Notes: generated by a model not told the origin, from the letters alone. 64,000 nucleotides of DNA from Oncomelania hupensis (GCA_036898135.1 CM072517.1:69119104-69183103); one strand, 5' to 3'. Positions 42,008 through 56,319 are shown, counted from the stretch's first letter. A program made the numbers and translations.

Positions 42008-43148
42008 CACACACACACGTACATGCACAGAGACACACTACACACACTACACACATATACACACACTACACATACATATACTACACACAAATACACTACA
42101 CACACATTACACTCACATACACTACACTCACATAGATGCACACATACACTACAAACATAACACTACACGCACACATACTCTAAACACACATACACTATAC
42201 GCACACATATATTACACACATACACTACACACACATATACTACACACACATACATACACACATACACTACGAGCACACATATACTACACACATGCACTAC
42301 ACACATACACTACACACATATACTACACACATATACTACACACATACACTACTTACATACATACACCACACACACATGCACTACATACACACAAATACGC
42401 TACACACATACACTACACACATGCACTACACACATACGCTACACATATGCCCTACACACACTACACACACATGCACTACACATATACACTACATACATAC
42501 ACTACACACACATACACTACACACATGCACTACATACAAACAAATACGCTACACACCTATAAACTACACACATACACTACACACATATACACACACATAT
42601 ACATTACACACACACTCAACACTACACACACATATACATTACACACACACTCAACACACATACACTGCACACACACATTACATTACATTACATGATTATT
42701 GCTTTGAAGATAGTATAGCAGATTGATAGAACAGAGCAGGAATTAGAAAGAATAAATGATAAAGACAGCGACAGTGGGAATTTAAAGCACTAAATTTCCA
42801 GAAAGTGGGGATACTATTTATACTGAAACCCCCGGCACCCCAACGGGGGAACACATATACACTACACTACTACACACACACACACGAAACACATACACTG
42901 CACACACATATACACTACACACACTCAAAAACACACTCAACACACATACACTACCCAAACATATACACTACGCATACACACTCAACGCACATACACTACA
43001 CACACATTTAAACTACAGACACACTCAACAAACATACACTACACCCACACATACTCACACACCGCATACACATACACCACACACACACCACACGCATATA
43101 TACATTCACGCACTCTAAACACACGCACACATCCACTCACCCACTCAC

Positions 43149-43179
<31 letters not shown>

Positions 43180-43180
43180 A
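42008..43180. repeat. (CA)n / ACACTACACACAT-type low-complexity repeat
   Basis: Over 1 kb of CA-rich sequence built from irregular TACACTACACACA and CACATACACTAC units. It is interrupted by an R1 fragment at 42676-42849. Confidence 0.9.
42676..42849 (-). mobile_element. Retroposon R1 copy D (internally deleted)
   Basis: The antisense copy keeps the (ACATT)n tail, GATTATTGCTTT, the first ~130 bp and the CCCCAACGGGGG head, but has lost about 400 internal bp. The junction is at GCTTTGAAGATAG. Confidence 0.85.
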
Positions 43181-43703
43181 ATTATCAATCTCGCACACAC
43201 AACGCATAAACATGCACCGCACCCCACGCCACGCACACTTTTTTTTTCCCGATCACCAAGCCATTCTTCATAAAGCCCTGATGAGAGGAGTCCTCGGATC
43301 GCTCTAGTGTTGAAGAACGAGCACCGCAAAACGGGAGCCGCGCGTGATTTTAAGACTGGAATGGGTTTGTACATGTTAATATTCAAAGGAAGAGAACCGC
43401 GGCGACCCGCCTCTCCAATGCTGTTGAATAGGGCTGCGTGACGTTGTACGCGTTCATCTGCTTTTCGAACTTCGAGCGGGACAGACTACGCAACAACGTT
43501 CAAGAGAGACTGTTCACCATCACTTTCTCGGCGGTTCGGTGATATGTGCGCTACGGCACTTAACTGCTGCTAGTTACGACCGCTCTTAAACACATTTGGA
43601 GTTCTCAAGGATTTATGTCCCTTTCGGTTTTATTTCTCCTTGAGCAAGTGGTTCACAATTTACAAACAAGTGATGTTTTGGTGTACGTGTAAGTTTTTTA
43701 AAA

Positions 43704-44165
43704 TATTTGATTCCCGCCTCTCGGCCGCCACCGTGAGAACACGGCCCAACTGGAACTGTATATTTTCATGTATCCCTCGTAAGAGACATAAAAATATTTA
43801 CCCTGCAAGGCGTGGAAACGTGTTGATAGCTAGTTACGTTATGTTGTATAGAATAAAGTCCCCGGACACAATAGCGTATAGGAGACTATGTTGATAGTAA
43901 ATCGGGGTGCCGGCCACTAGTGCCACGACACTCCCTACAAGTCACTGCCCCTGACTTGCATAAAATGCCTGCCGACAATGTACTCATGCTCACTACCAAA
44001 AGCAGAAGATGAATAGGCAGGCGGGGAGAGCATATGTCGTGTCGCCTTGTCCTGCATAACCCGATGGCTACATAAAGGATTCTGCACAGCAGGAGCCACC
44101 CAAGGCTAGACTATCCAACAAATGGAAGGTAGACAATTTCTTTCCCAAGCGTGACAAAGTCGCCT
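43704..44165. repeat. Segmental duplicate S1 (carries one minisatellite unit)
   Basis: Aligns with 44372-45485 outside the 20-bp array. Shared segments are TTGA.TCCCGCCTCTCGGCC, ACTAGTGCCACGACACTCC, AATGCCTGCCGACAATGTAC and GTGTCGCCTTGTCCTGCATA. At the place of the array S1 has a single unit (CCGCCACCGTGAGAACACGG at about 43725). Confidence 0.85.
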
Positions 44166-44371
44166 CCCATTCCGCCACAGATCCCACAGCTCAAATTGAA
44201 TCATGCCCTCGTGGTTTGCCAGTTCCAAACAGGTATGTCTGCAACCGCCACTGACTACACCCAGTCAGTCTCCATTCACTGACTTAAAAGAGAAAAAACG
44301 GCCTTCAACAGTTTGCGTGGTCCAGCATCATCCTGTTCCCGGTCGTTGTGCACCGCTTGTAGCCGAGCGGA

Positions 44372-45485
44372 GTATTTGACTCCCGCCTCTCGGCCACCAC
44401 CTTGAGAACACGGCCACCACCTTGAGAACACGGCCACCACCTTGAGAACACGGCCACCACCTTGAGTACACGGCCACCACCTTGAGTACACGGCCACCAC
44501 CTTGAGTACACGGCCACCACCTTGAGAACACGGCCACCACCTTGAGAACACGGCCACCACCTTGAGTACACGGCCACCACCTTGAGTACACGGCCACCAC
44601 CTTGAGAACACGGCCACCACCTTGAGAACACGGCCACCATCTTGAGTACACGGCCACCACCTTGAGTACACGGCCACCACCTTGAGTACACGGCCACCAC
44701 CTTGAGTACACGGCCACCACCTTGAGAACACGGCCACCACCTTGAGTACACGGCCACCACCTTGAGTACACGGCCACCACCTTGAGAACACGGCCACCAC
44801 CTTGAGTACACGGCCACCACCTTGAGTACACGGCCACCACCTTGAGTACACGGCCACCACCTTGAGAACACGGCCACCATCTTGAGAACACGGCCACCAC
44901 CTTGAGAACACGGCCACCACCTTGAGAACACGGCCACCACCTTGAGAACACGGCCACCACCTTGAGAACACGGCCACCACCTTGAGAACACGGCCACCAC
45001 CTTGAGTACACGGCCACCACCTTGAGTACACAGCCACCACCTTGAGAACACAGCCACCACCTTGAGTACACGGCCACCACCTTGAGAACACGGCCACCAC
45101 CTTGAGAACACAGCCCGATCCGAACTGTTAATCTCATTTATCCCCGGTAAGAAGGATGTAAAAATATTTTCCCTGCAAGGCGGTGAAGCGTGGTGGTATA
45201 TTAAACTGGATTGCCGGTTACTAGTGCCACGACACTCCATACAAGTCACTACCACTGACTTGCATTAAATGCCTGCCGACAATGTACTCTTGCTCACCAC
45301 CAAAGGCAGAAGGCTAATGGTCAGGCGGGGAGAACATGTCGTGTCGCCTTGTCCTGCATAACCCAATGGCCACACCAAAGGATTCTGCACAGCAGTAGCC
45401 CCCTCCCCCCCCCACCCTCCCCCAAAGCTCGACTAACCAACAAATGGCAGGTAGACAACCGATCCCAAGCCGTGAACCAGTCACA
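44372..45485. repeat. Segmental duplicate S2 (with expanded array)
   Basis: The same flanking sequence as S1, with a 0.72-kb minisatellite between TCCCGCCTCTCGG and CCCGATCCGAACTG. Confidence 0.85.
44391..45115. repeat. 20-bp minisatellite, 36 copies
   Basis: The unit is CTTGAGAACACGGCCACCAC, repeated 36 times with no length variation. Variants are A/T at position 7 of the unit, C to T at the last base in two units (44640, 44880), and CGG to CAG in units near the right end. Because 20 is not a multiple of 3 and the unit has no stop in any minus frame, all three minus frames are open through the array and read the same 20-residue repeat. I do not call these genes. Confidence 0.97.
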
Positions 45486-45537
45486 TATATAGAGCGTCCC
45501 TCTAGAGTAGATATCGTTTCTCTCTGAACTATTATAT

Positions 45538-45543
45538 TAGAGA

Positions 45544-45613
<70 letters not shown>

Positions 45614-45640
45614 AAGACAGAGACAGAGAGACAATTGACA
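45538..45640. repeat. (GA)n and (CAGA)n microsatellite
   Basis: GA run to 45590, then ACAG units. Confidence 0.95.
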
Positions 45641-45881
45641 ATTGACAATTTGATTGTTTAATGTCTGTGTAAGTGTTAACAACAATTTTTTCAAACATTT
45701 AAAAACATTTTTGTAATCATCTGTTCATTTGTATCAATAAATAAATAGGAATACGAATAAAAATTTCGTGCATAATGCGGCCTAAAAATAATTATGGTCC
45801 TACATTACAATACAAACTTAATTTTTTTACAAACAGAAACGAACGACTTTATTTTACACGGGACAACTGCGAGAGAGAAAA

Positions 45882-47160
<1,279 letters not shown>

Positions 47161-47164
47161 CTTC

Positions 47165-47445
47165 GAATGAGAGTATAAACTGAGGTCTAGTCCGTGCAAG
47201 CATACATTTCATCGCGCGGACTTTAAAGACCCTGACGCTCGTGTCCTAGACGAATGCGTGCCGGCTACACAAACACACCCAGCAAGCAGTATGTCCATTC
47301 TTCATCCTCCCCGGTTCTCCAGGATTGTGCTCACTTGTCTAGGCGTCCGACAAAGCGAATAAGTCAGCTATTTGGCGCCTCGGGCAGCTTGAGTTAGATC
47401 TTTGTGTCGGCCAGCGCCTTGAGCAGCTCTTGAGTTGGAAAAGCG
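47165..47445 (+). mobile_element. SINE-A body, plus strand
   Basis: GAGAGTATAAACTGAGGTC, GGACTTTAAAGACCCTGACG, GGCCAGCGCCTTGAGCAGC and AAAAGCGCTATGTC. The head is diverged or absent. Confidence 0.8.
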
Positions 47446-47539
47446 CTATGTCACAACGCTATACAAACAAGAAAAAAATCTATAATGTACATATCAAAAA
47501 AAATATCGAAGACGCTTCTTACGAACGTTTTTAATTACT

Positions 47540-47945
47540 TTTGAAATAACGCTTTTCCAGCTCAAGAGCTGCTCAAGGCGCTGGTCGAAACAGGATCAGA
47601 CTCAAGCCGCCCGGGGCACCCACTTGCAACCTTTGGGCGCCTAGTCTGACGCCCTGACGACTGAGCACAATCCTGGGCGACTGAGGATGGTGAGAATTGA
47701 TCTAGTGCGTGCTGGGTGTGTTGGTGTAGCCGGCACTCACCCGTCTAAAACATGAGCGTCAGGATCTTTAAAGTCCATGCGATGGAATGCGTGCGTGCAC
47801 AGACTAGACCTCGGTTTATACTCTCATCCGAAGTTGTTGTTTTTTTTCTTCTGCAGACCGTTAACGGGGTTTGAACCACTAGCACTGCCTGTACAGGCTG
47901 GAACGTTTTTGCCTGACATTTCACTACACCACCGAGCTAACTCAC
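47540..47945 (-). mobile_element. SINE-A body with alternative tRNA-like head
   Basis: The antisense body matches other SINE-A copies. On the minus strand the 5' end is GTTAGCTCGGTGGTGTAGTG (A box) and GGTTCAAACCCCG (B box), with CCTGTACAGGC between. This head differs from that of the copies at 17965, 32935, 48310 and 54888 and resembles that of the copy at 62540. Confidence 0.8.
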
Positions 47946-48309
47946 AGCGACTCAACCAAAGCTTTTTAGATTTTGAGGTTAGGTCAGCCAGGCTAGCTAT
48001 AAATAGCTTCACCGATGCTTCCTTTCCTTTCCTTTCACTGGAAGGGAGGGTGCATGCAAGCTATAAATAGCCCGCAGCAAGTAAACTGTGGAGGAACTAA
48101 ACAGAGCTGCTCACATAGGAATTGAGCTGGTGTGAGCTGCGCATAATAATTCTTCCAGCGAAATTGAGGCAGTTCTCTCAACAAATGCAAGGCAGCTGAA
48201 GAATAGCGCCACTCAGGCCAAGAGAAAATAACGACCCATGAACCTGTTCCGATTCTGAACTTAATTCTTCTTAAACCAAACCACCCTGCACTGAGCGCTG
48301 AATTTATGT

Positions 48310-48743
48310 TTATTTATTTAATTATTTAATCGTTCTTATATAGCGCTTTTCCAGCTCAAGAGCTGCTCAAGGCGCTGGCCGATACAGGATCTAACTCAAA
48401 CCGCCCGAGACGCCCACCCGCAGCCTTTGGGCGCATGGTCTGACGCCCGGACAACTGAGCACAATCCTGGGCAGCCAGGGATGGGGGAGAAGGACCTAGG
48501 TGCATGCTGGGTGTGTTCTTGTCACCGGCACTCACCCGTCTAGGACATGAGCGTCAGGATCTTTAAAGTCCGTTATGATGGAATGTATGCGACACAGACT
48601 AGACCTCGGTTTATACTCTCATCCGAAGGAGTAGGAAAACAGGAGTAAAGTGTCTTTGCCAGGGACACAACACAATGGCCCGGCCAGGGCTCGAACCCGG
48701 GACCTTAAGATCCGCAAGCACTACCATTAGACCACAGTGCCTC
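48310..48743 (-). mobile_element. SINE-A, full length
   Basis: Near identical to the copy at 17965, including a (TTTA)n tail and a head with B box GGTTCGAGCCC in antisense. The low divergence suggests recent activity of this subfamily. Confidence 0.88.
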
Positions 48744-48899
48744 TGTTTATGGAAGCAGTAAGAAGGCCAGTGATCACAGCTGGAGGTCAACAGCGAGTTC
48801 GTTTGAATGGAAGGACGACCAATGCTTGCCTATACTTGATGCAAATGTTGTTACTGAACAAGCGACACCTCACATTTCATTGGTCATGCAACTCTGCAG

Positions 48900-49079
48900 A
48901 AAGAGAGTCAGACACAGAGACAGACAGTAACAGTAAGAAACAGTGAGAGTGAGAGATGGAGGGAAATACAGAGATAAAGAGACAGACAGACAGACACATA
49001 CTCAGACAGAGAGACAGAAACATACAGAGTGGGACAGAGAGAGACAGAGGCAGAGAGAGACAGAGGCAGAGAGAGAAAG

Positions 49080-49144
<65 letters not shown>

Positions 49145-49200
49145 CAGACAGACGGAAACAGATAGACACAGAGACAGAGACAGAGAGGCAGACAGAGACA
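48900..49200. repeat. (GA)n and GACA-rich tract
   Basis: A perfect GA run at 49086-49140 inside a longer AGACAG/AGAGGC purine-rich stretch. Confidence 0.92.
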
Positions 49201-49584
49201 GGGGGAGACCTCACTGTGGATTATGTAGTTTAGCCGGTAGAGAGTTCCACACATTTGCTTGCGGAGACGGTTTTGACTATTACGGTTAACTAGACAGGTA
49301 AATTATATCTGGCAGGTGTGAGGACAACGAAGATGGATGTAATCCCAGAATATTGCGCATTAAAACGTATTTCAACCAGAAAAAAACGGGAATTCGCCCT
49401 CATTTGACATTTAAAGGGCCACAGAATCGAGGGTGTTTGTTTTATTGTGGTTGTGACAAAGAGTTTACTTGGGACACTGCAATTGTGGTCTTTTTAAAAG
49501 ATGATACAATGGGCAATAGTTGCTCAAACCGACCGCAACGATTTGAATGTTAAGCGTCTTTTCCTTTGTCGTGTCCAACACAAA

Positions 49585-52500
49585 ACTAGGACTACTATAT
49601 ACCCATTCGCTGGGGAGTTATAGCATCCTGTATTACACCACTAGGACTACTATGTACCCATTCGCTGGGGAATTATAGCATCCTGTATTACACCACTAGG
49701 ACTATACTATGTACCCATTGGCTGGGGAGTTATAGCATCCTGTATTACACCACTAGGACTATACTATGTACCCATTGGCTGGGGAGTTATAGCATCCTGT
49801 ATTACACCACTAGGACTACTATGTACCCATTGGCTGGGGAATTATAGCATCCTGTATTACACCACTAGGACTACTATGTACCCATTGGCTGGGGAATTAT
49901 AGCATCCTGTATTACACCACTAGGACTACTATGTACCCATTCGCTGGGGAGTTATAGCATCCTGTATTACACCACTAGGACTATACTATGTACCCATTGG
50001 CTGGGGAGTTATAGCATCCTGTATTACACCACTAGGACTACTATGTACCCATTCGCTGGGGAATTATAGCATCCTGTATTACACCACTAGGACTATACTA
50101 TGTACCCATTTGCTGGGGAGTTATAGCATCCTGTATTACACCACTAGGACTACTATGTACCCATTGGCTGGGGAATTATAGCATCCTGTATTACACCACT
50201 AGGACTATACTATGTACCCATTGGCTGGGGAGTTATAGCATCCTGTATTACACCACTAGGACTACTATGTACCCATTGGCTGGGGAATTATAGCATCCTG
50301 TATTACACCACTAGGACTACTATGTACCCATTGGCTGGGGAATTATAGCATCCTGTATTACACCACTAGGACTACTATGTACCCATTCGCTGGGGAGTTA
50401 TAGCATCCTGTATTACACCACTAGGACTACTATGTACCCATTGGCTGGGGAGTTATAGCATCCTGTATTACACCACTAGGACTATACTATGTACCCATTC
50501 GCTGGGGAGTTATAGCATCCTGTATTACACCACTAGGACTATACTATGTACCCATTCGCTGGGGAGTTATAGCATCCTGTATTACACCACTAGGACTATA
50601 CTATGTACCCATTCGCTGGGGAGTTATAGCATCCTGTATTACACCACTAGGACTATACTATGTACCCATTCGCTGGGGAGTTATAGCATCCTGTATTACA
50701 CCACTAGGACTATACTATGTACCCATTCCCTGGGAGTTATAGCATCCTGTATTACACCACTAGGACTATACTATGTACCCATTCGCTGGGGAGTTATAGC
50801 ATCCTGTATTACACCACTAGGACTATACTATGTACCCATTCGCTGGGGAGTTATAGCATCCTGTATTACACCACTAGGACTATACTATGTACCCATTCCC
50901 TGGGAGTTATAGCATCCTGTATTACACCACTAGGACTATACTATGTACCCATTCGCTGGGGAGTTATAGCATCCTGTATTACACCACTAGGACTACTATG
51001 TACCCATTGGCTGGGGAATTATAGCATCCTGTATTACACCACTAGGCCTACTATGTACCCATTCGCTGGGGAGTTATAGCATCCTGTATTACACCACTAG
51101 GCCTACTATGTACCCATTCGCTGGGGAGTTATAGCATCCTGTATTACACCACTAGGACTATACTATGTACCCATTCGCTGGGGAGTTATCGCATCCTGTA
51201 TTACACCACTAGGACTATACTATGTACCCATTCGCTGAAAGTTATAGCATCCTGTATTACACCACTAGGACTACTATATACCCATTCGCTGGGGAGTTAT
51301 AGCATCCTGTATTACACCACTAATACTACTATGTACCCATTCGCTGGGGAGTTATAGCATCCTGTATTACACCACTAGGACTATACTATGTACCCATTGG
51401 CTGGGGAGTTATAGCATCCTGTATTACACCACTAGGACTATACTATGTACCCATTCGCTGGGGAGTTATAGCATCCTGTATTACACCACTAGGACAATAC
51501 TATGTACCCATTCGCTGGGGAATTATAGCATCCTGTATTACACCACTAGGACTACTATGTACCCATTCGCTGGGGAGTTATAGCATCCTGTATTACACCA
51601 CTAGGACTACTATGTACCCATTCGCTGGGGAATTATAGCATCCTGTATTACACCACTAGGACTACTATGTACCCATTCGCTGGGAGTTATAGCATCCTGT
51701 ATTACACCACTAGGACTATACTATGTACCCATTCGCTGGGGAGTTATAGCATCCTGTATTACACCACTAGGACTATACTATGTACCCATTCGCTGGGGAG
51801 TTATAGCATCCTGTATTACACCACTAGTACTATACTATGTACCCATTCGCTGGGGAGTTATAGCATCCTGTATTACACCACTAGGACTACTATGTACCCA
51901 TTCGCTGGGAGTTATAGCATCCTGTATTACACCACTAGGACTATACTATGTACCCATTCGCTGGGGAGTTATAGCATCCTGTATTACACCACTAGGACTA
52001 CTATGTACCCATTCGCTGGGGAGTTATAGCATCCTGTATTACACCACTAGGACTACTATGTACCCATTGGCTGGGGAATTATAGCATCCTGTATTACACC
52101 ACTAGGACTACTATGTACCCATTGGCTGGGGAGTTATAGCATCCTGTATTACACCACTAGGACTATACTATGTACCCATTCGCTGGGGAATTATAGCATC
52201 CTGTATTACACCACTAGGACTATACTATGTACCCATTCGCTGGGGAATTATAGCATCCTGTATTACACCACTAGGACTACTATGTACCCATTGGCTGGGG
52301 AATTATAGCATCCTGTATTACACCACTAGGACTACTATGTACCCATTCGCTTGGGAATTATAGCATCCTGTATTACACCACTAGGACTACTATGTACCCA
52401 TTCGCTGGGGAATTATAGCATCCTGTATTACACCACTAGGACTATACTATGTACCCATTCGCTGGGAGTTATAGCATCCTGTATTACACCACTAGGACTA

Positions 52501-52597
52501 CTATGTACCCATTGGCTGGGGAGTTATAGCATCCTGTATTACACCACTAGGGCTACTATGTACCCATTCGCTGGGAAATTATAGCATCCTGTATTAC
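49585..52597. repeat. 55-57-bp satellite array, about 54 copies
   Basis: The unit runs ACTACTATGTACCCATTCGC, TGGGGAGTTATAGCATCCTG, TATTACACCACTAGG. Variants are a TA insertion (CTATACTATG), GGCTGG for CGCTGG and AATT for AGTT; some units lack one G. TATAGCATCCTGTATTA, present in almost every unit, is identical to the 3' end of SINE-B (antisense at 35445). Translations of the array are not proteins. Confidence 0.95.
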
Positions 52598-53251
52598 TAG
52601 TATTAGTAATAGTAGTAGTGATAGTAGGAGTATTAGTGGTAGTAGTGATAGTAGTAGTGGTAGTGATAGTAGTAGTAGTCGTATTTTTAGTAGTAGTAGT
52701 AGTAGTTATAGTAGTAGTGGTAGTAGTAGTGATGGTAGTAGTAGTAGTGGTGGTAGTAGTAGTAGTAGTAGCAGTAGTGATAGTAGTATTAGTGATAGTG
52801 CACCCGATGCACATCTATTTAGACTCCTTTAAGGAGTCTGACAGAGCCTAGGCCAGGAGAGGTTTAACCAGTCATGGCAGCAACTGGCACACTCTGCTAG
52901 ATACCTGTAGTAGTAGTAGTAGTAGTAGTAGGGTGTAGTAATAGTGGTAGTAGTAGTAGTGATAGTAGTAGTAGTGGTGGTAGTAGTAGTAGTAGTGATA
53001 GTAGTAGTAGTGATAGTGATAGTATTAGTATTTTAGAAGTAGTAGTAGTGGTAGTAGTAGTGGTTGTTGTAGTAGTAGTAGTAGTTGTAGTAGTAGTAGT
53101 GATAGTAGTAATGGTGGTAGTAGTAGTAGTAGTGATAGTAGTAGTAGTAGTAGTAATAGTAGTAGTGGTAATACTAGTAGTAGTATTTTTAGTAGTAGTA
53201 GTAGTAGTATTTTTAGAAGTAGTAGTAGTGGTAGTGATAGTAGTAGTAGTG

Positions 53252-53306
<55 letters not shown>

Positions 53307-53310
53307 GAAG
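52598..53310. repeat. (AGT)n, (GGT)n and (ATT)n trinucleotide tract
   Basis: Imperfect AGT-rich tract that begins at the end of the satellite and ends in pure ATT (53258-53302). It is interrupted at 52800-52908 by non-repetitive sequence containing the palindrome AGACTCCTTTAAGGAGTCT. Confidence 0.92.
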
Positions 53311-53317
53311 CAGCCTT

Positions 53318-53580
53318 GGGGTGGGAGCATAAACCGAGATCTAATCTGTACACGCACGCATTCCATGGCACGCTCCTGTTCTAGACGGATGAGTGGCGGC
53401 TACACAAATACTTTCTTCACAATCACCGGTCGCCCAGGATTGTGCTTTGTCGTCTGGGCGTCAGACTATGCGCCCAAAGGCTGCAAGTGGTTATCTCTGG
53501 TGGCTTGGTTAGATTCTGCATCGACCAGCACCTTGAGCAGATCTTGAGTTTGAAAAGCGCTATATAAGACCGATTAAACA
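53318..53580 (+). mobile_element. SINE-A, internally deleted
   Basis: GAGCATAAACCGAGATCTAA, TAGACGGATGAGTG, CGTCTGGGCGTCAGACTATG, and the end AAAGCGCTATATAAGACCG. The ACTTTAAAGATCC segment is missing. Confidence 0.75.
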
Positions 53581-53819
53581 ATTAAGAAATATATTAACAT
53601 ATTTTTTATTGTATCAATACTGCACTTTTAAAAGTTTTTTTTTTCTTTTTTGGCTCTCGTTTTGTTTTGTTTACTTAATCTTCTTTTTTCTAATGAGGCA
53701 ACACTCAAGGTGGGTTTGAAAAGCGTCTGTGACACTGAATTATGCGACCTTGGGTCCCTTTAAGCAGCAACAACATCTACTTGCACAACGTCTACTGACC
53801 TATCACAATTTATGTGTTG

Positions 53820-53940
53820 CACGTGTGTGTATATATGTGTGTGTATATATATGTGTGTATATATATGTGTATATATATGTGTGTATGTATGTATATATAT
53901 GTGTGTGTGTATGTGTGTGTATATATATGTGTATGTTTAA
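53820..53940. repeat. (TG)n/(TA)n mixed tract
   Basis: Alternating GTGTGTATATATATG-type units. Confidence 0.9.
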
Positions 53941-54235
53941 ATTGATTTGATGTATGAATGCGGGAGAATGCGCCTTGAATCACTCTTGTTTGTGTGAGAT
54001 ATGTGCGCTATATAAATTCATGTATTATTATTACAACAACTACAAACATTGAAAAGGATCTGTGACACTGAACTATGCGACCTTGGGTCCCTTAAAGCAA
54101 CAACAACAACTACAAACATTGAAAAGCAGAAATTACAATTTAAAACTCTTTAGCACTCTGAATCACAACACAGTTCTCTGGAAAACGAGACCTAACCGTC
54201 AGTCTTTTTCCCATGAGGGTAAAAGAGGATAGCAG

Positions 54236-54310
54236 TGTGTGTGTGTCGGTGGGTGTGTGCGTGTGTGTGTGTGTGTGTGTGGGTGTGTTTGTGTGTGTTT
54301 GTGTTTGTGG
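54236..54310. repeat. (GT)n tract
   Basis: GT repeat with GGG and TTT interruptions. Confidence 0.9.
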
Positions 54311-54771
54311 AAAGAAGGTATGGAATGCGGAAAGTATCAAATTGCACGCTCCACTAGTACCTGATTGGTCGAAAACTTACACGCCGAACTGCGCAAGCGC
54401 ATATGCACCCGCATTTAACTTACGAGTCACATTAAAACTAGGAATGGAAAATGTCCGGAAATACGTTCTATGTACCAAGATAATGTAATATAAATTGACA
54501 AATCATTTACAAGGTAACGCTCACCTCAGCTACGACGCATTGTTCAGTGCATGATGTAAATTAAATCTGAGAAAACTAGATGCAGACTTCCAGATAACTA
54601 CACACACAGTCCAAACTACATTCTCCTTAGAAAAATGGTCAAAGGTGATCAAAAATGATAACTAAACCTGCTCCACTGCTCAAATGAGTATTTTCAGAAC
54701 ATCTAATATCTAACAAGATGAGGGCTACAATAAAGATAATTCCTGCGATAGCTACACCGGTTTTCCGATGC

Positions 54772-54888
<117 letters not shown>

Positions 54889-55308
54889 GAGGATTTTTAT
54901 AGCGCACTTATTTCGCCGTACTTGACCAGACTCTAGGCGCTGGCCGATACAGGATCTAACTCAAACCGCCCAAGACGCCCACCCGCAGCCTTTGGGCGCA
55001 TGGTTTGACGCCCGGACAACTGAGCACTATTTTGGCCAGCCAGGGATGGGGGAGAAGGACCAAGTGCATGCTGGGTGTGTTCTTGTTATCGGCACTCACC
55101 CGTCTAGGACATGAGCGTCAGGATCTTTAAAGTCCGTTATGATGGAATGTATGCGACACATAGACTAGACCTCGGTTTATACTCTCATCCGAAGGAGTAG
55201 GAAACGGGAGTAAAGTGTCTTTCCCAGGGACACAACACAATGGCCCGGACAGGGCTCGAACTCGGGACCTTCAGATCCGCAAACCAAAGCACTACCATTA
55301 GACCACCG
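54889..55308 (-). mobile_element. SINE-A, full length
   Basis: The antisense copy closest to the one at 32935, including the same variant 3' end (TTTTTATAGCGCACTTATTTCG in antisense) and an ATT tail. The head ends at CTACCATTAGACCACCG. Confidence 0.88.
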
Positions 55309-55818
55309 TTTTATATATAACTAAATTATTATAACATTGAATTTCGGGGTGAGGGAGGGGGTTGGATGCAGGGAAGGGTGTGGGTGGTGAGGGTTACATT
55401 GTAAATTATTTGTCAATTTATATTACATTATTTTGGTACATAGAACGTATTTCCAAACATTTCCCATTCCTAGTTTTAATTTGACTCGTAGGTAAATGCA
55501 CGCGCATTTGACGCTTTCCGTCTTCCATAGGAATGGTGATGCTAGGGAAGGTGTGGGGGGGGGGGGGAGGGGAGAGCATAAGGAATTGGAAGAGATGCAG
55601 GAAAGATGGTGGATTTGTGCTACTGAGGGCACAGCGGGGTAGCCAGGCGAAAGGTTTGGAGTGCCAGAGGCCGCGACTTTTAATTGCCAACTAATACCTT
55701 AGCTGTCACGCTGCTCTTGACGCTCAGCCTCTGCTGGAATGACAGAACTCAACATTTCTACTTCGACACTTCTTCTTTTACTCCTCCTTCTCCTTCTCCT
55801 ACTCCTGCTCTTCTTCTT

Positions 55819-56319
55819 CACCCGGTACACATGGGTCGAACGCTACCAGAAGCACGCTTTTCTAGTCGCCTCAACAGGCCGTAAAGCATGCTCTTATGCT
55901 TGGGAGCATGCTTCCTATACGCTTCAAGCCCTAGGAGCATTGGCCAATGAACTCATGAAAATAGAAAATGTCAGTTTCGTCTCCTCTAGGGGACGAATTA
56001 GGTCAAACTGTATTTGTTTCTAGGTAGGTCAACAGTTTGAGAATGTTTTTGAACCGTTTGTTGACGCCGGATAGTGTCCTCACTTGGTTTCATATAATTT
56101 AAGAATCCAACAAAGCAAATGGGTTTTAGAGACGGAAAAAGCGGAATGTAGTAGAGCAGCATATTGTATATATTTACAGTGAAATTGCGCTTTTTCCGTC
56201 ACTATAACGCTTGAAGCGTATAGGAAGCATGCTCCGAAGCATAAGAGCATGCTTTACGGCCTGTTGAGGCGACTAGAAAAGCATGCTTCTGGTAGCGTTC
56301 GACCGATGTGTATCGGGTG
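55819..56319. mobile_element. MITE, copy 2 (501 bp)
   Basis: Same ends (CACCCGGTACACAT and inverse of GTGTATCGGGTG) and same centre (GACGCCGGATAGTGTCC) as the copy at 27651. It is flanked by TCTTCTT on both sides (55812-55818 and 56320-56326). This agrees with a 7-bp target duplication but lies in a TTC tract. It has a short insertion near 56100 relative to copy 1. Confidence 0.85.

Noticed and set aside
44276..45255. Three overlapping 269-316-aa ORFs on the minus strand with a 20-residue repeat
   Set aside because: They arise from the stop-free 20-bp minisatellite read in three frames. Flanking sequence shows no start context, splice sites or conservation with the S1 duplicate.
49585..52597. 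CRISPR-like array
   Set aside because: Units are contiguous with no unique spacers, no cas genes occur, and the genome is eukaryotic. The arrays at 39401 and 44391 are minisatellites for the same reason.
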